A DNA stretch of 64,000 nucleotides from Haemonchus contortus (GCA_000469685.2 LS997564.1:13556091-13620090), one strand, 5' to 3'; positions 22,871 through 36,300 are shown, counted from the stretch's first letter. The notes: generated from the letters alone by a model not told the origin. Translations and numbers: made by a program.

Positions 22871-23469
22871 GCTGTTCGCAGGTGTACCCATGCATACGTG
22901 TGTAGAGAATAAAAGCTTTCTCCCATAGGGTTCTTATAGATTCATCATCAAAGTGTCATTCAAGTACTGACCTGCAGGAATATACCAGTGTAGTAGCCGT
23001 AACTCAACGTCTGGAACTCTGATGCGCTACATTTCGTGCGTGCATTGTATAAATTGCCTAAAAATAGTTGAAGAGAATCAAGTCGTTACTTCTTTCACTT
23101 CTATCGATTGGCAATGAAGAATTAGTGTCCGGGATTAGGGTTCTGAATTAAGGTTATCACTATTTTAACCAAATATTCGAAAAACTTTCCTAACCATATT
23201 GAATGGTTCATCAATTATGTAGTGTTATATGATGCGGAGTCTGTTGAGGTCTTCCAGGTCTTCGTTCTTGATCAATTGTTCCACAAACTTTTCAGGTTTT
23301 GGGTTTGAGGCCTTGTCATCATGTAATGCACCATTGGAAGCCGATTATTTCTGCAGACGCGCGCCCATACACAAGCCCACTTTAATAGTGGGCAGTATCC
23401 CTTACCTACAGGGAAGGTGTGGGCGCTGCGTATGAATAGTTGGAAGTGGGAATACAAGGGGACTGAATG
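22871..23469. other. Spacer between RTE-like fragments
   Basis: No exon or repeat is supported in this stretch. Confidence 0.35.
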
Positions 23470-26210
23470 GCTGCTTCAATGATTATTCTTTGCCATCGCC
23501 AGAGTACTACGGATGTCCTTCACCACTAGTTCTTTCTCACTGAAGGGTCGCTTGCTGGTTGAAGGCTACGGAGTGCAACCCAAGATGGCGGGTAGAGGAG
23601 TAAAGCGCGTAACAAAAGTCATCGGTACTTGCCCAGAGAGCACTAGGAATCAGAGAATGGACTCATTGTGTACGGACCGGTTGGCATTCTGCACATCAGT
23701 CAGCCGAGCTTGCATTCGAGTGACTGGAAGAATCCGGGAGGCGATTCGGGGCCGCCTACAGAATGAAAACCTTTATTTAACTTTTGGGATAGCTTGACTA
23801 GCTACCCGGGGTCAACCAAGCCCCCAAGTCAGAGCCTGACAAGCTATCAACAGAGAAGACCATACTTCCTTCATTATCATCCTCGCTGATTTCAACGCCT
23901 AGATTGGACCCAGAAGAACGGCTGAGGAGCTCCACATCAGAACTCACGGAATGGAATGGAATGAGCTGGAAAGAAGGCTGTCCGAGTTTATCATGTTTCC
24001 ACACTATCCATGGCAATTCGCAGTTCCAGAATCCTCTTATCTGCGGGGACATATGAGTCACCTGGTAGACGATTCCATATGAAATAGATCACATCCTTCT
24101 TAATAAGAAGTCTTGCCTGACTGATGTCGCTGTTGTTCCGAAGTCTACACGGGATCGGACCATCATCTCCTCCACGCTAGATTCTGCTTCTCAGTGCGTG
24201 GAGAGAGAGCTATGAAGTTTAAGAAACGAAGCCCCAAGACCTCTATCAACTGGGACCACTTCGCTTCCCTTGCGAGTGAATGGGAAGATTCCGTTATCGA
24301 CAACATCGATGAAGAATACAACCGGCTCGTCGAACACCTCCACGATGATGCTAGGAAAGCGGAGAGTCTACAAGTAGCCAAGAGACGACTCTCCCCGACG
24401 ACTCTCGAGCTGATACGCCAGCGTGGAATCGCGCGAGTTATAGGTAACTATCAACAAACTTCCGAGCTCGCGAAGCTATGCAGAGAAGCGATAAAGGAAG
24501 ATCTGAAAGAGAGAAGAGCAGCAGTTATGGACGAAGCCGCCGGGCCGGAAAGAGTATTCGCAAAGCCCGACGGAACTTCTCCAATCACAAGACCAAGCTG
24601 ACCTCCTTTGGAAGACGTGACACAAGAATTACTGCACCTCGAAAGGAAATGGAGAAAGCCATCTACGGCCTCACTCGAATCTCTTCGACAGCCACGTTTA
24701 CCTGCATACCTACCATCTATGTCAAGAACGATATGAAGTTCTTCCATTTCTTCCTTCCGAAATTTGACATATCATCACCCCGACAGGATCAAACCAGAAC
24801 ATCTTAAGAGTCTTCTACCAGTTGCCGTCAGAACCCTAGTTAGGCTCATCGCGTGGTATCTGTCGGATTACAAAGTGCCCACGTCGTGGAAAAACAGCAA
24901 GACTGGGTTGCTGTACAATCAGAGAGATCTCGACGATATTGGCAACCATCGCCCGGCCTGCCTGTTGTCTTTAATCTACAGTCTTTTCATTCGCGTCATC
25001 TTCAATAGGATTAGCAGAATATTAGACGAAGAAGAGCCAGCAAGCAGGGTTCCGGAGAGGGTTCAGTTTAATCTATCATATCCATACCCTTACAAGATAC
25101 ATTGAAGGATCGCGAGAGTACAAAATGCCGACATGTCTCACGTTCATCGATTTGAAGATGACCCTTGATATAGAAGCAGTAATTGAAGTAGTGGGCAACC
25201 AGGGTGTTAAAACTCAATACACGAGGATGCATCGTGAGCTCTACGACGACCTCACGCCACGATTCGCCATTATATATGGGAGTCATATCAACGTGAACAG
25301 AGGGGTCATTTGGAATGGGGAGACTTGGGCTTGTAGGTCGACGGACCGCTTTTTACATTACCTCCACTTTGCAGACGACATCATGTTTATAATATAGAGT
25401 TTCGAGCAGGTGGAACGAACGCTGGCCGACTTAGACAGTGCTTGTGGTAAGACCGGCTCCAGATCGAACTTAGCTAAGACGACGTTCATGAAGAGCGGAG
25501 TGGTACCTGGTCCTCCCTTCATACTGAATGGAACGAATATCTCTGAATGCTGTAGCTAGGCCGAGACGTCAACATGATGAACGAAGACCAAGCTCGGGAG
25601 CTGAGCAGAAGGAAATGCGCCGCGTGGGGAGCACAGCATAAGAGTATAGTGGGAGTAGTGGAGAAGACAAAGAACATCCGGCTACGTGCTCAACTTTACG
25701 AAGACTCCTATCTTTCCTGTTTTGACGGACAATACTCCTCGGAGACTTCCACTCTACGGAAGCAGGATGAACATGCTTCATCGTTATTCAACACGCACTG
25801 GGAAGGATGATGCTTGAAACTCCCCTGTACGCGGAAATGCAGAAGGGCATACATAGTTTCGAACTCCGTCAACGAAAGATCAGCGATGTCGCTGCTTACG
25901 CTAAGTCGAAGACCAGGTGGACCGCACACGTCATGCGATACCGTGATGACCAGGACGTTTACTGAATGGATCACTCGAGATGTCAAACGAACACGAGAAC
26001 GACTACTGGTACGATGGTCAGACTTCTTCACGAAAGCTTTAAACAAAGGGAATGCTGTACCTAGTTTCCCTGAAGCGAGGACAATCCAGTGCTCCACAAT
26101 GGTAGTGACGAGTGGACCCGTTACTGACGTCCGCTCGAGTAAATCGATGATCAACGGGACGACAGGTGGTACAGGTGATGACCTCAACCAAGAATAAGCT
26201 AAAGAAGAAG
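23470..26210 (+). mobile_element. Decayed RTE-type non-LTR retrotransposon
   Basis: The reading frame is broken many times, but ordered pieces of an RTE polyprotein can be followed. Traces of the endonuclease are ADFNA near 23880 and TGSDHH-like residues near 24150. The linker has RRLSPTTLELIRQRG and LCREAIKEDLKERR (24194-24601). Reverse transcriptase is represented by DRIKPEHLKSL (about 24785), SYNYRP-like residues near 24950, LTFIDLK (about 25140), and the YLHFADDIMFI catalytic box (about 25357-25395). The C-terminal region has LNGTNISEC (about 25525), RRKCAAWGA (about 25608), WTAHVMRY (about 25918) and a SDFFTKALN end (about 26020). The 3' end is an AAGCTAAAGAAGAAGAAG-like tail near 26200. 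The order and motifs fit RTE elements common in strongylids. It is not active: several frameshifts and stops, and most of the endonuclease is missing. Confidence 0.85.
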
Positions 26211-26442
26211 AAGTATACCTACCCTACTCAAAAAGTACACTTGAACTTTCTGATTTACTATCTTAAAAAATTACCTTATGGAGGAACTAACCATGAAAGG
26301 AAATTATTGCAAAATCACCTCAACTCTTCACACCATCCATCACATTCTTTATACATGACTCCTTGCAAGACAATAACTGAAATTAGAGCGTTATTTTCAG
26401 TGGACGGAAATTTTCATTAAGATTATCTGAATCGGGTGTGTG

Positions 26443-26683
26443 TACATTCGTGCGATTCGAGCTGTGTGCGGCAAATTGCGCGGCGAAACTCATAGCGATC
26501 CTGACGACTTTATCGCCTATTATTGGGGACCAATTTGAACTAGGGTAGATTAGTATGGTCAGGTAATTGTGACAATCTACTCTACTTCAAGTTTGTGCCC
26601 CAACAATAGTCGCCAGGGTCATTCCAATGGCTACGAACTTCGCCGCGCAATTCGCCGCGCGCAGCTCGAATCGCACGAATGTA
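26443..26683. mobile_element. Foldback MITE, copy 1 (241 bp)
   Basis: It begins TACATTCGTGCGATTCGAGC and ends with the inverted complement of that sequence, bounded by TA at both ends. The inverted arms run for roughly 50 bp and include GCGGCAAATTGCGCGGCGAA against TTCGCCGCGCAATTCGCCGC. The centre has TATTATTGGGGACCAATTTG and AGATTAGTATGGTCAG. The whole unit recurs at 27480-27721 in the same orientation. Confidence 0.85.
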
Positions 26684-26699
26684 CCGTCCCCCTCTGAAT

Positions 26700-27410
26700 C
26701 ACCTATCGTCCTGCTGGACCTAAAAATAATTCCTTCCATTTCCTCCCTTTCGTGAAGAAGTCTCAGCGTCGAGCTGGCGGCCGTCCTAGTGTTCGTTCGA
26801 CGTCCAGAGAGATCCACTCCGTAACCGTCCTTGTCCAGGGATTATCGCAGTACTTCATAAAGGCCACCTACTCTTCGATTCTTCGGCGTGAGCAACGGCG
26901 TTCCTGATCTTCGGCTATTGACGGTGCTCGGAACTGCGGATTCCACTCTGCACCTCCTCTATAGAAGAATTTCGAGCATTGTCCTTTCCACAGCGCATTG
27001 AATGACGCTAACTGCATAATCATCCTACTTTTGTAGGGTCTTGAGTCTTGAATGTTTCCTTCCACTCAAAGCCTTACCCATGTTGACATATTGACCAAGT
27101 TACACGTATCCAAAGTGTTCAATATGTTCGTTCCGCTTATCGTAAAGGAAGCATCTGGTACCAACCCGATTTTCGCGAACATCGTCTCTATAAAGTTCAG
27201 TCTTCAGCCCATCTTTCCACCAGCGCTGTCGAATTCGGTCAGTATTAGCTCCGCCCGCTCGACTTTCGGTGCCGTAAGGAAAATGTCTTCTGCAAAGCCT
27301 AGATGATGTAACTAGCGGCCGTCGACATTCACACCCAAACCTTCCCATTCCCAGTGGCGCATGATATTCTTGGGAGCTGTACTAAAAGTTTGGTATTGAT
27401 GGGGTATTTA
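26700..27410 (-). mobile_element. RTE retrotransposon fragment, reverse orientation
   Basis: Across shifting minus-strand frames the following RTE pieces can be read in order: HWEWEGLGVNVDGR (about 27350-27310), LHHLGFAEDIFLTAPKVERA (about 27308-27249), KMGLKTELY (about 27210), VIQCAVERTMLEI (about 26990), and CDNPWTRTVTEWISLDVERT (about 26845-26786) followed by LGRPPAR. These correspond to the end of the reverse transcriptase and the C-terminal region of the element at 23470-26210. It lies exactly in the interval between two copies of the foldback MITE and has no intact frame. Confidence 0.75.
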
Positions 27411-27479
27411 AACGGAACTCCAGTTTGCGTAATTGCGTAAAGACCTGGCCACAGTAGGCCATAAACTGCCCGGGGACGG

Positions 27480-27721
27480 TACATTCGTGCGATTCGAGCT
27501 GCGCGCGGCAAATTGCGCGGCGAAGTTCGTGGACATTCGAACGGTTCTGGTGCCTATTATTGGGGAACAAATTTGAAGTAGGTTAGATCAGTATGGTCAG
27601 CTAATGCTACTAATCTACTTTACTGTAAATTTGGGCCCCAATAATAGGCCCTAAATTCGTCCAAATCGCTATGAATTTCTCCGCACAGTTTGCCTCGCGC
27701 AGCTCGAATCGCACGAATGTA
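27480..27721. mobile_element. Foldback MITE, copy 2 (242 bp)
   Basis: This is the same element as 26443-26683, in the same orientation: TACATTCGTGCGATTCGAGC at the left, complementary end at the right with TA at each edge, and a centre with TATTATTGGGGAACAAATTT and AGATCAGTATGGTCAG. The length differs from copy 1 by one base. Confidence 0.85.
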
Positions 27722-30324
27722 CACACAACCTAAACTGTCTTCCACCGTCAATATATGTGCTTCACTATGAAAGATGCAGTATCCGCATCACCATCAAAAC
27801 AATTCCGCCCTTGGATTTGGATGTCGACGAAGCCAGTCTTCAGGCCCATAGTAACAAAGTATTGGCCTCCAAAAACCGCAGTTCATACAGATACATGATC
27901 AGTTCTTGTGAGTTATTTACTATGCATCGCATCTACAAAACAAACACACGGTGATCTTATATAACCGTCTCCTATAGCAATTATAGCTCGAAGAAGCTTC
28001 GACTACTCATCGACTGTGACACGCAGAGTTACTTGAGAAACTCCAGCCCAAGCTTTTTTCGATGATCTTTAGGAGTAGCATTAGTAATGTGTTTTGAAGC
28101 GCGGGATTTCCTCTCCGCTACGGACTATTCCCCATTCTTCTTTAACTCCTATTTCACTACTAATCCGTTTCTATTCATCAACTCTCTTAACTTGCTCGTC
28201 CCTACCTTTCTTTTCATTCGATAAAATCAACCGTCGTTTACTGTTTACTATATCTTCCTCCACATTTTCCTCCTTCTAAATTTTCGCAACGCTCTACCCA
28301 ATATTTCTTACTTGTCTAACCCTAAACCACCTTAATGACATCTTCGTCAACTCGTCCCATTTTCCGTTCCCAGTATGTAGTTTTTCAACCCTCCATTCAT
28401 ATTTTTGCGATCAACTCCCACACAACACAGAACCTACAGTATTATTGGTAGTGGCTCCATTGTTGTAACAATCACAAAAATTGATTATGAGGTAAGCTTG
28501 ACAAATATTTTGCTGAATAGGGCGAGGACCTAGGTCGTGCCATTTTTCGGATATCCCAAAGTTACGATATACGGTTCTCACTTGCAGAGTCCACTAGAAT
28601 GTATGCAATCGAAACTAAATTCAACGGAACACATCCATGGAACATTGGAACCCTCTTTAGGCACACTGCAACACGAATATGATTTAGAAATTTATTGTGG
28701 CTCATAATAAAAACAATAATAAATAATACGATTGTGATATAAATCTCGTTTCAATTTACACTTCAGGGTAAGGACTTAACGTATCCAAGATCAATGGTGC
28801 CCTTGCGATGGCGCGCGCTAATTGGACGCGGGCGTCAGTGGGCGCACGATGCTGCTTGGGCGGTTAGCCGCATCGGATCCCCGAAGACGCCAGCGTTCAC
28901 CATCGCTCCAATAAAACCACACAATCATCATGAGACATTATCAACAACAACAATGTAATAATTATGAAAATGGCTAGCGTGTGGTTACAGCCTAGTTGAA
29001 GATGAGAGAGATAGAGACCACCGAAGACATGCACTCGTGAACGCATCTACCACAACAACGACGAATAAGGAGGGAAGGGGTGGATGGGGGATTGAGTGGG
29101 TGGAAAGAATATTGAAAGGGAAAGTAGATTTCTTGATAAATGGAGCACTTCGCTGTATATTCTACTGGACGTTTACGGTACTACGTAGGTAAACGATAAA
29201 AGTGATTTGAGCAAGCGCTACGAGTCCCAAACACACACACGTAGCGACGCAAACCTAACGCGTGCGTGCAACGAGTCACGCAATAATCAATCGATAGTTA
29301 TGATAATGAGAAATAATGTACACGCGAGCACGAGAGACGACAAAAATAGAGGGGGATTGAGAAAAGGATAAAATGAGGAACGATGATGATGATGATGATG
29401 CACCCCACCTTCAATTACTATTACTACATGAAATACATATGAAGAAGGGAATAGAGCGAAAAAGATTGAATACACGACGAGAAAGAAAAATATGTTTAAA
29501 CGAGACGAACACACACTGACACACATACATGCTTTGCGACCTGTGCACACACTGTGTCGAAGAAAGTAGGAAAAGAATAAAATGCATGATTGTAGCTGAA
29601 CTAGAAACGACGGAGGAGAAGATAAAACTTATGCACATCATTCATGTGCATACAATTATAATAAAAAAGAAAAATCAATCAATACACAACGTAACAAGTA
29701 CACCTCGCAATGATGTCAAACCGAAAGCTGCCTAAAAGTATGAGCGGATTCTTGATTAGGGGACAGTTCACTTCTGTTATAGGGCCAGAAATGTAAGACG
29801 AGGGGATTAAAATGATGAGTTATAGCAGAACCAAAACAACCAATCTGTAATACTACGCCGGAGGTACATGGGGATAAAACGAATTGGACCCGGCGGACCC
29901 TCAAATGAGAACAACAAACACAAACACACGCACATATGCACTAGAAGTTTGCTTTTGTACACGTAACCCTTATAATACAGACAATGATGGACGGTGGGTA
30001 GATGAGGTGATCACGATCGACGCTGCATGCGTCTGGATGACAACGACGACGGAGGACGAGGATTCAGAAGCAGAATATGAGAACAACGACAACAACATAA
30101 TGCTCTAACAGGCAACAGACGACCTGCGCCCGCGCCTCTCTATATCACAGTACTGAAACGAGTAGTTGCTCACTAATGGATCACCATGACTGGAAAGGCT
30201 AGCTCGTGTTCCTGTATGATGAAGGAAATACGAGGAGATACACGTACTCGGCAGATAACGACGATGATGATTATGATGATGACTGAGACTACTACAGTAG
30301 ATTCTGCGGTTTTAGATCTCCATG
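27722..30324. other. Region 3' of cbp-1; probable UTR and intergenic DNA
   Basis: No protein-coding exon is recognised. The stretch nearest cbp-1 (about 29280-30324) has GAT/ATC trinucleotide runs and CA-rich tracts and may be transcribed as the cbp-1 3' untranslated region, but no AATAAA on the minus strand is seen close to the stop. One lies at about 28690. A GC-rich patch sits at about 28800-28905. A short perfect hairpin is listed separately. Confidence 0.4.
29630..29652. other. Perfect 9-bp hairpin in possible cbp-1 3' UTR
   Basis: TATGCACAT and ATGTGCATA flank a five-base loop. It lies about 670 bp beyond the cbp-1 stop codon, so it may be in the transcript; a function is not established. 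Confidence 0.5.
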
Positions 30325-33300
30325 TCACCGAAATTGCCCTGATTGATCCGGTTGGCCGGCTTGCTGTGGTGGCAACATTGGCGACGATCCCATGCCCATT
30401 GATGGTGATCGACCCTGAAAATAAGAACTTCAGGTATTTAATTCAGATTCAATAGCATTCAATAGCAGGAAAGAAGAAATAGGTCAAAGTTATAATGAGG
30501 GTGGCAATGAGGACGAATTTCACTGCTCATCATCACCAGACGCAGTAAAAACTTCAGAAATCTTTACTCACTTGACCAACGCCAAACTGCTGTCCCGAAA
30601 TCGCCGGCGATTGACCCTGCTGTTGCCGTTGCTGATGGTATTGTTGCTGCTGTTGCCATCCTCCAGGTCCCATCGGAGCAAATTGATTACCAGATCCTCG
30701 AACACCTCCCTGAGGAGGTGGACCGCCATAATAACCGGGTTGTGGACCTCCCGGCCCCATGTTCGACGGCCAGCTGCCTCCTACCATCTGAAAAACACCT
30801 CATCAGAAGCTCTTCAACCTATTCAAAAATTTAGTTCAATTATCTAGCTCACTTCGCTGTTAGGTTTCATTTTGATGAACGCGGCAAACAGATGCGGCGT
30901 CTTCTTCAACTCTTGGAAAGCCGATTGTTTCTCTTCGTCCGTCTTTGCCATTTTGAATCGATTCACCACCTGTGCCATGGCTGGGTCTGTGAGGGCCGGA
31001 TTGCCCTGCTGTTGTTGTGGAGGGGGTTGCTGCTGTTGTTGCTGCATCGGGGCTCCACCACCTTCTGAAAATCTTCTGTTAAATCAAGATTGGCGATACC
31101 TGTTCATTCAAAGTAGCAAGAAATAATTTCATTTTCCACAGCGCTCATCTAAACACAGGACTTACGATTCCTCATTTGACCCATTCCTGGATGCATTGAC
31201 ATTCCTGGTTGCATCATTGATGGTGTATTGAAGCCGACCATTGGTGTTGGTGCTCTGAAGCGACTTATAATTGAATGGCGCTAACTTATTAATCGTGAGA
31301 GTTAAAATTCTCCAGACACGTTTCGAGAAGTATTCGACCGATACTTAGACCGTTGCATGAATACTGATACTTCCGATCTAATAGTGGACAGAAAATGCAC
31401 ACATACTTAGAATAATATTTACATTAGAGTAACAAGAAACATTTCACTCACCTGTACGGTGGTGGCGGTTGCCCTCCAGCGCCTCGACCACCAGGCGGCA
31501 TCGGCTGGCCACCTGGATGCTGGCCTGGGCGCATGCCTCCCATCATAGCCATTTGTTGCTGTTGTTGTTGCTGCTGCTGTTGTTGATGCTGCATTGGATT
31601 GTACATATTTGATGCACCCATTGGTCCTCCCATTCCACCGCCACCCATGCCTTGTCCCATTTGGGGCATGCCACCAGGTGGTTGTTGTTGCTGTTGCTGC
31701 TGTGGTGGCATCATGCCCGATGCTGAAATGAAGTAAATCCTAGACGAAAATGGGTCCGTAAATGTTCAGGTCTAACAATAACTTACACATGAATCCACCT
31801 CGCTGCTGTTGTGGAGGCTGTCCAGGTTGCGGATGTGATGGCATTGATGACATCGTCTGCACTTGAGTCAGCGGGCTCGGACCGGGGATACCACCCTGAA
31901 TGATCCACTCATTAGAGATATGACAAAACAACTATTTGAATTATGTAAAATAAAATTTCCATGAGTTGCGCAGAGACTTACTTTCATGTGCGTTCCAGCA
32001 AATGGTTTATTATCTGGAGGTGGCGTTGGTACTGATGTTCCGCCAGTTACGCTAACAGCTGAGGAGCTGGACGAAGTTGGACCTGAAGAGAGCCTTGATT
32101 TCGTGATGGAGGATTCAAGTAAATTCACTTGAAAGTTTTCTGTCAGCAGCCAATAAACGGGAGGAAGCTCCAGTCTGTTCAGAAAGGTAACTTCGCTGAC
32201 TGAGGTTCCCCGATCGTTCAGTCTCTCTCAGACGCATGGACAAAAAGGAGAAGCAAAATACTGATGTCATTAGAAACTCCGCTCATTCTCAAATGTAGGG
32301 AAGACTCGATTTCGCTTATGCTAACTCGTGGCAATTACCCTTATATGGTAACCCAAGAGCTATAACCACATTTGATTGAGCTTTAGCAAGCAAACAAATT
32401 GGAGAGGACACTGCCATTGTCTTATAAAGCCTGGTTAATTGTAAGTATTGGGATATGATAATAAATGTAACCCTCCACTCACCTCCAGTGACAGCCTGAA
32501 GACCATCGATACGTCGTCGCATCATCATATCGGCACGCCTGGCTATTGAGCGCTTCTGTTCGGCCAATTTTTGACGAATGTTCATACAGAAAGGCACCTA
32601 AACAGTATTGAACATTAGAGCGGCACTCAAGGAAGAACCGCTGAGGATGGAAGCGAGAACCCTTACCGAACACGAATCTCGAGAACAATGCTTTGCGTGA
32701 TAACAGCACAAGGCGATCAGCTGTTTGCACACTGGACAACTGGCATTTACTCGTTTCTTGCACATCTTCGTATGTTGTACTACCCGCTTCATCTTGTGAC
32801 AAGACACACGACGACAGTTCGCGTCTCTGCACTGGCACGCGTGGACCAACGACAAAATGCAGCGCTATAAACGTTATGATGAAGTTACTTCGTTATAAGT
32901 TAGTCATGGTCTTAACAAGTTCCTGTTGAAATGATCGCCAAACCTACCTGAATGCTTTCGAAGCGGTTGTTACCACCAGAATCGCCACTTTCGGCACCGA
33001 TGAGCGGTTTGATTTGCTCCATTGGATGTTCGTGTGAAACGGATTCACGACAGGTCTCGCAGAGATCAAAGTCCTGAATAAATCAATTATAGAAACTACT
33101 GTAAAAAATGAAATTAGGAAGGGGGTGGAGGAGGGCGATTGTCAGAAAGGAGAGCGACGTTTTCTGCCAAAGCCTAAGAAGGGAGAAGCAGCGGGTGGAT
33201 AATATACCAAAATCGACTAAAAAGTCAACGTGGAGGAGACTGATCATTTGGATAAAACACGACTCGGAGAGTGAGACAGCCCGAAGGTGAGTGAAAACGC

Positions 33301-36300
33301 GTGGAAAACTCACATCACAAGTCGTACAATGCCACTTAGCATTGGAACTGTTGCATTTATTGCACGTGTAACTCATATCCTTGTTAACATCCGATTCATG
33401 AAGTGCATGACATAGTGCAAGCGTAGAGAATCTGAAAACTTGTTATTTTCTTGTCTCTTATTTATAGACCAGTAACTTGAGATGTCGACTTTTTGGTTGA
33501 CCGGTCGGTATGCATGTTTTTTGGTGCGCCTATCATCCGCAAAACATTCCAGAATCTCAGACAGTCAGGATTAAAGCCAAAAGATATACCATCAATCAAT
33601 AGTAAATGATATCGATTTGCGGTGAGGAAAACATGTAATATAGTGTGAACTTAGAACGGAGATATCCAGCCGATACTAATGATAGCCGATGACCTCCCAC
33701 CGTTTATATGGCACTGCCAGCTGTGAACTTCAAGCATTACTAGCATTATTAAAAGAGTCCTTCCCAAAATCCCTCTTATAATATGAGATTAGACAACCAT
33801 AAGATGTGAGGATCGGTATGACAGAGAACTTCCCGTATCTGTAGTGTGACACTGGCAAAATAACAGAAATAATAAGGCCCTTAAAGACACTTTACCAGCC
33901 CAAAGTTGTTATACATCTTGCATCTATGTTCACACACTTCCTTCTTTTGCTTGCTGGGCTCTTCATGGGCGTAACATGATAACTCAATTCGCATAACCAC
34001 GTTATGAAATAGACGAATGCAGTGATCTTGATCCCAGTTTCCTTAACCCTCCCACCATTCCTTCGCGACATTCCTTACTCTATTGGAGGTAACACATAAA
34101 TTATATCACACTTGACATTGCGTATTTTGTAGTTAAGTTAGTTCACAAAAACAGTTAACCCACAGACATTGAAATAAATCTAACACCACTCACTTCGCCC
34201 TCCTCAAAGAGCTAAACTCCCAATGTTCATCACGAGCTCTCGTTAAGAATGTATCTCTGCCGTCCATCATGTCAGATGCCATGAGCGGATCAGGGTCGAC
34301 AATATCCGGCAGAGAGAGGGCTGATTGTTGCGTTACTAGACGAATAGTGAAGAATACCTGGAAACAATGTTAAATTCATGGGCATTACCAACGAACACGT
34401 CGACCGTCGACAATAAAAAATTACAAAGCTATCAGGCATAGGGTGCATTTTGGAGCTCTGATATGGTCTAGCGATAACTAAGAATCTGCAATTTCCCCTC
34501 AAGGCGAACATCATTGAGAGCAGCCATAACGGGTGCCTCAATTCTGGGTTGGCTATTTAGGTTGGTCACACCTAGGAAAAATGCTTGACTACCCTGACTA
34601 GACAAGTTCTTGGAAAAGAAAAAATTAAGAAATCAATGTTCACTCACCTCCTTATGTTTTTCGAATTGGGAGTACAGCTTATCGGCTACCTCATTACCGG
34701 TTGAGTTTCCTTGCTTCTTTTTATTCATCTTCGAATTCTTCTTCAGATTATTCTTCTTATTTTTCGAACTGAATTTCTTACATTTACATTTATGTTAAAC
34801 AAGTATTGTACATGCTGTGCTAGTTTGTCTAGCAGAACATGTTGATATTCCCTTAGCAGCCATATCTTTATGATACGACCTCGATTGCCTACTGATACAC
34901 CTACCTCTTTTTCTTGCCATTGTCACCAGACTGGAATATGTCATCGTCTTCCTCGTCCGCTTCTGCGACTTCTTTACGACGCTGAGCTTCTTCATTTCCA
35001 GCCTCCCTGAAAAGTAGAAGCCTAATCCATTGTGATTCACTCCCAAGCAATGCTGAAGCATGAACGTACCGTATACAATCTTCGATCACATTTGGCCAGA
35101 AATCGCCTTCGAAGTACGGTAGACTCATTGGTGTTGTCAAATTATCATCGCGAGCCTAGAATTATTGTAAATGTGAAAAAGGAAAAAGAAACCATTTATA
35201 AGAATGGGTTTCTAAGATAGACCCACCTGCTTGTAAATATCCTTGAACTCTACTACGGTCTTTTCGGTGACACCCTTCTCCAACATCTTTTTATACCAAT
35301 CCTGGAAAAAAAGTTGCTACGGTGACAACTTTGCAACATTACGAGACATCGTAATGAATTTTCGACAACCCACCTGCAACCTCTTCGGCTTTGGAATTTT
35401 CTGCTCTGGAGGGTGGCAGTGGAAGATATAATCATCACCTTCTGATGGAGGGCACGCCCAAATATGAGCCATGGTGTATCCCAACCGTTTCACATAGCTG
35501 GAATATATGAAGTTATAAGCAGCTGAGAAGCACTAATATACGGAGCGAACATCACAACAATGCATTGAGCAACACTCACTCGAGGTATCCCAACAGAATC
35601 TCATGGTAGACATCCGTTCTCAGCTCTCTTGGTTGGAAAAAGTGCACTGAATCCAAGTATGCGATGTAGACCCTCCTAAAGACGCAAATAGGATAAATTT
35701 GGTCTTGCTTCTTCAATAATATCGTATCACCTCACCTTGCATTGGGCTCCTTACAGTTGCTGCCATATTCTTGGACGTGGAGTCCAAAGAAGCACACCTC
35801 TACACCATCGATGATTTCAAACGCAAACACTGCTTTTGTTCGATAATTAAATCGATCCGGAAAGCCTTGGGGACCATACCTGAAAGAGTAAGACTTGATT
35901 GGTGTTTGAATAACGGAAAATTATTATCACATTTTAACAATATGCATTCCTGGTCCCAATGACCTATCATCATACTTCACAACTACCGCCTACAAATGGA
36001 CAAGGAAGGAACGAATTAACAGCAGCTTCACGAAGATATCTACTGTTCGGCTCCCACTGCTGTAGTTACGCAAAAAGATGTAATATGTGGAATGAATTTC
36101 TGGCTTACTTGGATTTCATCAGAGGCTTCACTTCAACTTCTTTATCTTGTACACACAGCGTCCGAATAATCACTTCATATTGTTCAGGACTGTTCGACAA
36201 GGCCTTTTTCAAGAAGGTATTCACCTGCAACAGTGCAATTTTTCGACTAAAAAATGAGCAAAATAAGTAGAGAATAAGCGTCAACTTGAGTTAATACCAA

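Noticed and set aside
35950..35990. Possible extra cbp-1 exon (AVVVKYDDR) between the exons ending at 36109 and starting at 35879
   Set aside because: It would need a GTCATT donor and gives a stop or wrong phase with the preceding exon, whereas direct joining 36109 to 35879 keeps the phase and family alignment (MKSKYGPQGF...YRTK).
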